From: Candidatus Anoxychlamydiales bacterium
GTDB taxonomy: Bacteria; Chlamydiota; Chlamydiia; Chlamydiales; SM23-39
Length of the DNA stretch: 7,969 bases
NCBI GenBank assembly: GCA_011064905.1
Contig: JAAKFW010000062.1
Coordinates: forward strand, 1-7,969
Direction: 5' to 3'
Shown: piece after piece, positions 1 to 4,832 of the stretch
Layout: every line of letters starts with the position of its first letter
Position numbering within the stretch: the first letter of the stretch is position 1
Program-made: the position numbers and the translations under genes
Notes under the pieces: generated by a model
The model's input: only the letters and a program-made list of their open reading frames with translations
Database searches by the model: none
Told to the model about the DNA's origin: nothing

Positions 1-2
1 AA

Positions 3-77
3 TCAATAAAAGGATTAAGAAAACAGGCTGCATGGGATGAAGATATTTTAAAAGGAATTTTAGATATGGCAAGTTAA
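3..77 (+). CDS. C-terminal tail of an unidentified gene (5' end outside the window)
   Basis: Reading from base 3, 24 sense codons run to a TAA at 75-77; the peptide ends in DILKGILDMAS. The other two forward frames stop within the first 40 bases, so this is the only frame that can carry a gene in from the left. The tail is too short to identify. It is followed closely by the open frame leading into the next + strand gene, so the two may be co-transcribed or may be pieces of one damaged gene. Confidence 0.45.
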   Translation, partial: SIKGLRKQAAWDEDILKGILDMAS

Positions 78-178
78 AATTTTAATGAGGTAGCCCTGGT
101 GAAATACCTTTTAAAAAATATCTAAAACTTAATAAAAGTGAAGAGAAATTATCTTTCCAGCAGTTTGTAGAAAAAGAG

Positions 179-589
179 ATGATAAGTTTTGAGAATTTTT
201 TAAATAATTATGTGGTGAAATCCTTAATTGAGGTCTATCCCACAAAGTATGAAACCCTTGCTGAGGCTTGGTATGGTAAATTCTGTGAAATAAAATATGA
301 AAATTATGAAAAGCAGATAGATATTAATACTCATGACTTATCTTTTAAGGAGTTTAAAAACTTACATTGCAAAACCATAAAAGACTTTGAAAAAAATAGC
401 TATGCTAGAATTTATGTAGATGATCTCATAAAAGGAAAAAATGAAACGGAAGCGGAATATGATTCTTTATATAAGAGTGAATTGGAGAAAGCTTATAAGC
501 ATTATTGTGAATCTAAGTACGAGTGGTATAAAACTTCCGATAAATACGGTCCTTTTACATGTGAGCTTCCTTTCGATCTAACTTCTTAA
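179..589 (+). CDS. Hypothetical protein, 136 aa, possibly 5'-truncated
   Basis: I do not recognise this protein. It is soluble-looking, rich in Glu, Lys and Tyr, with four Cys and no signal peptide or membrane segment. The first in-frame ATG is at 179, but the bases before it (GAAAAAGAG directly abutting the ATG) leave no usable Shine-Dalgarno spacing. The same frame is open back to base 89 and reads like protein (GSPGEIPFKKYLKLN...), yet that stretch contains no ATG, GTG or TTG. An ATG lies at 85-87 in another frame, and loss of the single T at 91 would join it to this frame. The annotated start may therefore be internal and the gene a recent pseudogene or one with an error near base 91. It ends 6 bp from the convergent AsmA-like gene, with no hairpin between them. 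Confidence 0.55.
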   Translation: MISFENFLNNYVVKSLIEVYPTKYETLAEAWYGKFCEIKYENYEKQIDINTHDLSFKEFKNLHCKTIKDFEKNSYARIYVDDLIKGKNETEAEYDSLYKSELEKAYKHYCESKYEWYKTSDKYGPFTCELPFDLTS

Positions 590-595
590 AGTAGA

Positions 596-1297
596 TTAAA
601 TAGCTTTCAAACTCTCTTCTAATGAATTATCAGAAGAACCAACCTCTTTAAACCCTTTAATCACTCCTTCCCAAAATCCTTTATTTTCTAAAATCCCCTT
701 CAGATAATCTGTTAAGCCTGCAGATTTAAAAATAGCTGCAATTAACTCTTGAGTTGGAAAACCAGTTTTATTACTTATATTGTTAAATTGCATCGAAGCA
801 ACATTGGTTTTTTTTGTCTTATTGAAATCAAGACCCAACCCTGTAATTGCCACATCCATATTTTTAAGACTCAATGTTTTAAGTATCATCTCTTTTTTAG
901 ACGCGCTTTTCTTCTCTTTTGCACTTATATTATCAATGATGGTTGTCCAATTATTTTTAGTGCAGAGCGGATTTGAGCATTCAACATCTAAATTTATATC
1001 TTGAACTAAGATACTATCAACGATAGATGGCGAAGACATAAGCTCAGAAAATGAGTAGTAAACCTCAATCTTTTTAGCTATAAAAGCATATTTATTTTTA
1101 GATCCTTTTGGATTTTTTATTCTAAAGTTTTTTATCTCCATCTTTTTTGTGGAAACAGCAATATTCGACATTGACACATCTGTTTTTAACTTACTTGATA
1201 GATAAGATGCTATAATTGGGGTTTTGATTACCCAAACGACCACAACTATTAATATTATTGCAAATAAAGCTATAAACCATGGGGAATGTTTCCTCAT
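596..1297 (-). CDS. AsmA-like membrane-anchored periplasmic protein, 233 aa (paralogue A)
   Basis: The start is set at the ATG at 1295-1297 because AGGAG lies 8 nt upstream; an ATG 15 codons further up, at 1342, has no such site. Residues 7-24 form one hydrophobic segment after MRKHSPW, so the rest is probably periplasmic. What follows resembles the N-terminal part of AsmA/DUF748-type proteins: a short helix (about 28-38), then alternating strands, with NPKGSK at 62-67 and NNWTTI at 115-120. A second motif, TGFPTQEL, is at 178-185. AsmA-family proteins act in envelope biogenesis or lipid transfer, but they are usually much longer; whether this 233-residue form does the same is unknown. The divergent neighbour at 1400-2062 is a clear paralogue sharing these motifs. 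Cys 107 and 112 are absent from the paralogue. Confidence 0.7.
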   Translation of the reverse strand: MRKHSPWFIALFAIILIVVVVWVIKTPIIASYLSSKLKTDVSMSNIAVSTKKMEIKNFRIKNPKGSKNKYAFIAKKIEVYYSFSELMSSPSIVDSILVQDINLDVECSNPLCTKNNWTTIIDNISAKEKKSASKKEMILKTLSLKNMDVAITGLGLDFNKTKKTNVASMQFNNISNKTGFPTQELIAAIFKSAGLTDYLKGILENKGFWEGVIKGFKEVGSSDNSLEESLKAI

Positions 1298-1305
1298 AAC
1301 TCTCT

Positions 1306-1310
1306 CTCCT
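1306..1310 (-). promoter_or_regulatory. Ribosome binding site of AsmA-like paralogue A
   Basis: The minus strand reads AGGAG followed by 8 nt and then ATG at 1297. This site decides the start: it favours residue M16 of the longest frame over the ATG at 1342, which would place a lysine-containing extension ahead of the membrane segment. Confidence 0.7.
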
Positions 1311-1343
1311 ATATTTATCTTTCTATTTTTATATATGAACAAT

Positions 1344-1390
1344 TTGTGTTTTTTTTTAAATACTTATAAGATAAAAAAAGAAAAACACAA
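1344..1390. promoter_or_regulatory. Divergent, overlapping promoters inside an inverted repeat
   Basis: TTGTGTTTTT at 1344-1353 is repeated in inverted form as AAAAACACAA at 1381-1390, and the palindrome CTTATAAG (1363-1370) lies near the centre. Read rightward, TTGTGT (1344-1349), 15 nt and TATAAG (1365-1370) form a sigma70-like promoter for the 1400 gene. Read leftward, TTGTGT (complement of 1385-1390), 16 nt and TATAAG (complement of 1363-1368) form one for the 1297 gene. The two would share the same -10 element and could not be occupied together. The repeat is seen directly; promoter use is inferred, and the spacers are slightly short. Confidence 0.4.
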
Positions 1391-1392
1391 GG
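1389..1392 (+). promoter_or_regulatory. Ribosome binding site of AsmA-like paralogue B
   Basis: AAGG lies 7 nt before the ATG at 1400 and overlaps the right arm of the inverted repeat by two bases. It supports the ATG at 1400 as the start. Confidence 0.5.
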
Positions 1393-1399
1393 TTTTTAT

Positions 1400-2062
1400 A
1401 TGAAAAAGTTTTTTATTCCATTCTTCTCTCTTATAATAATTATCGTGATTATAGGCTTTGTTACTTGGTTTAACATCCCAAATATTCTAGCTCATATGCT
1501 CACTAAGGAGTTTAATGTTCCGGTATCTGTACAAAACGTTACTATTACCAAAAAGCATTTAAAAATTGATGATTTAAATATTGGCACACCGAAAGGCTCA
1601 AAAACTGATAGCTCATTTTTTTCTAAAAAAATTGATGTTAGCTCATCTTTATCGCAAGTTAGGGCAGAGACTCTAACTATAGATTCATTCACTCTTACTA
1701 ATAATATCATTGGAGTAGAATTTTATAACTCATCTGGATCTAATAATAATTGGACAACCCTTATGAACACTCCATCAAAATCTAAAAAAGAGACAAAAAG
1801 AAAGTATCTGATTAAGAAATTGACTCTTTACAACATAACAGTTGCGTTAACCAAAGAAAATGGTCAAAAACAGAGCTTTCCAACGATCGATAAGCTAGAA
1901 TTTTATAACATTACTGATGAAACGGGATTTCCTATAGATGAAATCGAAAAAGCAATCGCACAAGCTGTTTTAAAATCAGTATTCGGGAAATTTAATATAC
2001 TTCATCTTTTAGAAAAAGTTCCAGGGGTAAATATCATTGAAAAAGCTATACCGATACTTTAA
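1400..2062 (+). CDS. AsmA-like membrane-anchored periplasmic protein, 220 aa (paralogue B)
   Basis: Residues 4-23 (FFIPFFSLIIIIVIIGFVTW) form one membrane segment after MKK, leaving about 195 residues that are probably periplasmic. The order of motifs matches the divergent gene at 596-1297: a helix after the anchor, TPKGSK (63-68), KKIDV (76-80), NNWTTLMN (116-123), a basic linker (SKSKKETKRK, 126-135), then LTLYNITVAL and TGFPIDEI (175-182). The two are paralogues of nearly equal length with modest identity concentrated in these motifs. The fold resembles the N-terminal region of AsmA/DUF748 proteins, so a role in envelope assembly or lipid handling is plausible but not shown. The final 30 residues are hydrophobic and helix-prone, suggesting a second membrane contact. 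The gene faces porin 1 and ends at the terminator at 2080-2111. Confidence 0.7.
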   Translation: MKKFFIPFFSLIIIIVIIGFVTWFNIPNILAHMLTKEFNVPVSVQNVTITKKHLKIDDLNIGTPKGSKTDSSFFSKKIDVSSSLSQVRAETLTIDSFTLTNNIIGVEFYNSSGSNNNWTTLMNTPSKSKKETKRKYLIKKLTLYNITVALTKENGQKQSFPTIDKLEFYNITDETGFPIDEIEKAIAQAVLKSVFGKFNILHLLEKVPGVNIIEKAIPIL

Positions 2063-2079
2063 GAAATTCTATCAATAAA

Positions 2080-2111
2080 AAAAGGGAAGATTTGAAAAAA
2101 TCTTCCCTTTT
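2080..2111. terminator. Bidirectional rho-independent terminator
   Basis: A perfect 14-bp stem (AAAAGGGAAGATTT, 2080-2093, pairing with 2098-2111) closes a GAAA loop. On the minus strand it is followed by a run of seven U, ending the porin transcripts; on the plus strand by UUUUAU, ending the 1400-2062 gene. It sits exactly between the two convergent stops. The core stem is the same as at 6912-6939. Confidence 0.9.
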
Positions 2112-2133
2112 ATACTTACTTAACTTAAAAATA

Positions 2134-3366
2134 TTAAAAATCACATCTAGCACTCAGAGTTAATCCATGTAGGAAAAGATCGCCTGGTTTAACTTGAACA
2201 GTTGCAATAGTTGCATTAGAAACTACAGTTTTTTCTTGAGCATATCTACTCATATAATTAGTATGAGAATATTTTTGACCTTCATAAGAAATAGCAAAAT
2301 CTGCATGCCATTTATTTTGACAAAAATATGATCCCCAAGCAAAACCAATTTGTACTTCAGTAACATCTCGTAAAACATTTTGTTTATCTTTATTTAATGT
2401 ATAGTTAAGCACATCTACTGTATCTGTTCCTGAACCTTCATTTTCACTACCTGATCCAGTAGTTTCATTTGAACTAAAAAGTAAATTATAAGCACCATGA
2501 CCAAAGAAACTAAATCCTTTATAAAGTATCCATTTCGCATCTAATCCCAATCTAGGACCAACTGCCCAAGAATCATTTTTAAAATTCCCAAAAAATGGAA
2601 TATTTTGGTATGTAAAATTAAAATCATATCTTTGATCTAACCAATGAACACTACCACCAAAAAATGGCCTAAAAATTAAATTGGTACCTACATAACATGA
2701 CCTGGCAAGTTCTAAATCAATTTTATCTAAATCTGTAGACCAAGCACCTGTTATGCCTCCATTAAAATTCCCAAAAGTATAACCGTTAAACCCCGCCATA
2801 AAAAAAATAGTTTGAAAAGTATTACTAGAGGAACCACTAGGGACAAAAGTAGTTGAAGTGGATGAGTGAAAACGGGTATATTGAGCGTATAGATCCCAAT
2901 TATCAAGATTTAGGTTATGACCTAACCCTACTTTAAAACCCGGTTTGTACTCAGTGTTTAACTTAATAATCTCATATTCTTGAGGATCTAAAGTCCCAAA
3001 TCTAACAATACCTAAATCCAATTGATCTCCCAAAGCTTCCCAGTAAATAAAACTAGCTGTGATAAAAGCATCAAGCCCTTCACATACATCAATTCTACCT
3101 GGAGCATTATAAGCTTTTGGAAGATCACTCTCACAAATAGCATATCCCTGATTATAGGCTTTTTTTGGCTCCTTTACTATAGAACATGGCTCACATGGAT
3201 CTGAGCAAGTATCTTGAACTTCTTCTAATAAAGGCTCACATAACTTAGCATCTTTTGGCGTAGGCGCTATTTCGCTAATTGAATCCTCGTGTTTTCTTCC
3301 ATAAAGAAACATGCTTATTAATGCAAAAATTGGTAGCATCCAAAGCATTTTCCTAAATAATCTCAT
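2134..3366 (-). CDS. MOMP-like / Lpg1974-family outer-membrane porin 1, 410 aa
   Basis: This is a beta-barrel porin of the Legionella_OMP type found in multiple copies in environmental chlamydiae. Residues 7-22 form a hydrophobic segment (signal peptide or anchor) ending in LYGRK, with no Ala-X-Ala cleavage site. A Cys-rich linker follows: C43, C54, C58 and C61, including CSDPCEPC at 54-61. The family entry motif spans about 78-119 (IC, KAYNAPGRIDVC, then FITASFIYWE and QLDLG). The barrel then alternates aromatic strands such as WDLYAQYTR (157-165) and LDKIDLELA (213-221). It ends in Phe, the usual beta-barrel assembly signal. C78 and C95 are conserved in all four porins; C224, C349 and C408 are particular to this copy. 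The ATG has AAGG 7 nt upstream. It is the last gene of the array, closed by the terminator at 2080-2111. Confidence 0.8.
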   Translation of the reverse strand: MRLFRKMLWMLPIFALISMFLYGRKHEDSISEIAPTPKDAKLCEPLLEEVQDTCSDPCEPCSIVKEPKKAYNQGYAICESDLPKAYNAPGRIDVCEGLDAFITASFIYWEALGDQLDLGIVRFGTLDPQEYEIIKLNTEYKPGFKVGLGHNLNLDNWDLYAQYTRFHSSTSTTFVPSGSSSNTFQTIFFMAGFNGYTFGNFNGGITGAWSTDLDKIDLELARSCYVGTNLIFRPFFGGSVHWLDQRYDFNFTYQNIPFFGNFKNDSWAVGPRLGLDAKWILYKGFSFFGHGAYNLLFSSNETTGSGSENEGSGTDTVDVLNYTLNKDKQNVLRDVTEVQIGFAWGSYFCQNKWHADFAISYEGQKYSHTNYMSRYAQEKTVVSNATIATVQVKPGDLFLHGLTLSARCDF

Positions 3367-3372
3367 AATTTT

Positions 3373-3377
3373 ACCTT
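3373..3377 (-). promoter_or_regulatory. Ribosome binding site of porin 1
   Basis: The minus strand reads AAGGT, then 6 nt, then ATG at 3366. Porins 2 and 3 have no comparable site at normal spacing. Confidence 0.5.
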
Positions 3378-3402
3378 GTTTATATAATATCCTGTCTTAT
3401 TA

Positions 3403-3435
3403 TTTTGCATAATACACAATGCAATTAATTTGCAA
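3403..3435 (-). promoter_or_regulatory. Candidate promoter of porin 1
   Basis: On the minus strand TTGCAA (3430-3435), 15 nt, TATTAT (3409-3414) and GCAAAA (3403-3408). The same layout occurs upstream of porin 2 (TTGAAT, 15 nt, TAATAT, GCAAAA), which is the main reason to list it. The spacer is short for sigma70/sigma66, so the -35 assignment is weak. Confidence 0.35.
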
Positions 3436-3528
3436 ACACTATTATAAAATATTATATTTCGATGCTTATATGCTAAATAAACTGATTACAAAGGACAGCC
3501 TAAAATTACTTTAATTTGAAAGCTACTA

Positions 3529-4677
3529 TTAAAAATCAAATCTAGTAGTTACGCTAAGACCATGCAAGAAAAGATCCCCCGGTTTAACTTTGTTAGCCTC
3601 TAAGTTATTTTGAGAGGCATATGACATATAATTTGTATGAGAATATCTTTGAGCTTCATAAGCTGCTGATAAATTTAAATGCCACTTATTATGCGTAAAA
3701 TATGATCCCCAACCAAACCCTAACTTAAACTCTTCAACATTCCTTAGAATGTTCTCATCAACCTTTTTTATATTATATGGAACTAAATTTTCATTTCCTG
3801 ATCCTGAAATTTCATTTTCTGCATAAAGCAAACTAAGGGCAATATGACCAAAAAACTTAAATCCTTTGTATAAAAACCAATTTGTTGAAAACCCAATTCT
3901 TGGTCCTATACTCCAGGAATCATTTTTAGTTGAAGAGCTATATAATTGAGTAGTTCTCAAACTTAGATCATATCTTTGATCTAGTCTATGTCCTGAGAGT
4001 GATATAAATGGTCTTGCAATTAGATTCCTACCTAAATAGTACGATTTCCCTAACTCTAAATCAATTTTATCTAAATCAACTTTCCAAGTTGATTTTATGT
4101 CAGTAGTTATAGTTGATAAGGTAAATTGACTTACATTTGTGTGAAACCAAGAAGTATAAAAATCACCAGTTTTACCACTTGGATCAAATAATGTATTTTT
4201 AGTTTTATGTACTCTTGTATATTGAGCGAATAAATCCCAATCATTTCTTTTAATGTAAGTTCCAACTCCTACTTTAAATCCTGGCTGATAATCCGTTTTA
4301 AATTTAAGAATCTCAAATTCTTGTGGAGTCGGAGAAGTAATATTTACAGTTCCCAAATCTAGTTGATCTGAAAGCTCCTCAAAATAGATAAAATCCGCAG
4401 TTATAAAACTTTTAATTCCCCCGCAAATATCTATTCTACCTGGAGCATTATATCCTATCGATAGCTCCTCTCTACAAATTTGTTCATCTTGAATATAGTT
4501 TTGATTTTCACTCTCCCCTACAGAATAATCACATATCAGCTCTTTGATAGGGTCATCTTTTTTTTCGACTAATCTTTGAGCTTCACTTGGGAAAGATTCT
4601 TTTTTTCTGCCATTTAAAAACACGCCAACTAAAAAGAAAAAAAATACGTATAATATAAGTTTATTAGAGAATCTCAT
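3529..4677 (-). CDS. MOMP-like / Lpg1974-family outer-membrane porin 2, 382 aa
   Basis: This is the compact member of the array. Residues 6-22 (KLILYVFFFFLVGVFLN) are strongly hydrophobic and followed by GRKK with no clear signal peptidase I site, so the segment may stay as a membrane anchor. A short charged linker (about 23-60, one Cys at 49) leads to the family entry motif: ICRE, IGYNAPGRIDIC (74-85), FITADFIYFEE and DQLDLG. The barrel extends to the C-terminal Phe and contains NDWDLFAQYTR (145-155), LDKIDLELG (202-210), DSWSIGPR (253-260) and EAQRYSHTNYMSY (341-353). From residue 61 to the end it aligns without gaps to porin 3 (residues 320-641) at about 81% identity by hand count, indicating recent duplication or gene conversion. 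No Shine-Dalgarno is seen near the ATG; AGGGGG lies about 25 nt upstream, which is too far. The conserved Cys are C68 and C85. Confidence 0.8.
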   Translation of the reverse strand: MRFSNKLILYVFFFFLVGVFLNGRKKESFPSEAQRLVEKKDDPIKELICDYSVGESENQNYIQDEQICREELSIGYNAPGRIDICGGIKSFITADFIYFEELSDQLDLGTVNITSPTPQEFEILKFKTDYQPGFKVGVGTYIKRNDWDLFAQYTRVHKTKNTLFDPSGKTGDFYTSWFHTNVSQFTLSTITTDIKSTWKVDLDKIDLELGKSYYLGRNLIARPFISLSGHRLDQRYDLSLRTTQLYSSSTKNDSWSIGPRIGFSTNWFLYKGFKFFGHIALSLLYAENEISGSGNENLVPYNIKKVDENILRNVEEFKLGFGWGSYFTHNKWHLNLSAAYEAQRYSHTNYMSYASQNNLEANKVKPGDLFLHGLSVTTRFDF

Positions 4678-4711
4678 ATTTTATTAGATGATAATTCACG
4701 TCCCCCTAATC

Positions 4712-4744
4712 TTTTGCATATTACATAAACGAATTATTATTCAA
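4712..4744 (-). promoter_or_regulatory. Candidate promoter of porin 2
   Basis: On the minus strand TTGAAT (4739-4744), 15 nt, TAATAT (4718-4723), then GCAAAA (4712-4717), matching the arrangement before porin 1. It lies within a 9-bp inverted repeat, ATAATTCAC (4691-4699) and GTGAATTAT (4762-4770). The pattern is seen; function is inferred. Confidence 0.35.
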
Positions 4745-4832
4745 TTATTATCTAAAAAAATGTGAATTATTTATATTTATTAAAAACTACAGAGAAAAAT
4801 CATGAAATTAGATCATATTTTATTTAGAATTA

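Noticed and set aside
749..1004. Two plus-strand open frames of 74-75 codons inside the minus-strand AsmA-like gene
   Set aside because: They lie antisense to a well-supported gene with a good ribosome site, have no ribosome site of their own and show no domain.
1298..1342. Longer N-terminus for AsmA-like paralogue A beginning at 1342
   Set aside because: No ribosome site precedes 1342, whereas AGGAG is correctly placed before 1297, and the shorter form matches the paralogue's N-terminus.
1492..1710. 72-codon minus-strand frame within the 1400-2062 gene
   Set aside because: Antisense shadow of the AsmA-like paralogue B; no start signal or recognisable content.
3022..3204. 60-codon plus-strand frame opposite porin 1
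   Set aside because: Covers the conserved entry motif of the porin on the other strand; composition is that of an antisense shadow.
4691..4770. 9-bp inverted repeat ATAATTCAC / GTGAATTAT before porin 2 as an operator or hairpin
   Set aside because: The arms are 62 bp apart and AT-rich, so pairing would be weak and the match may be chance; mentioned only as context for the promoter.
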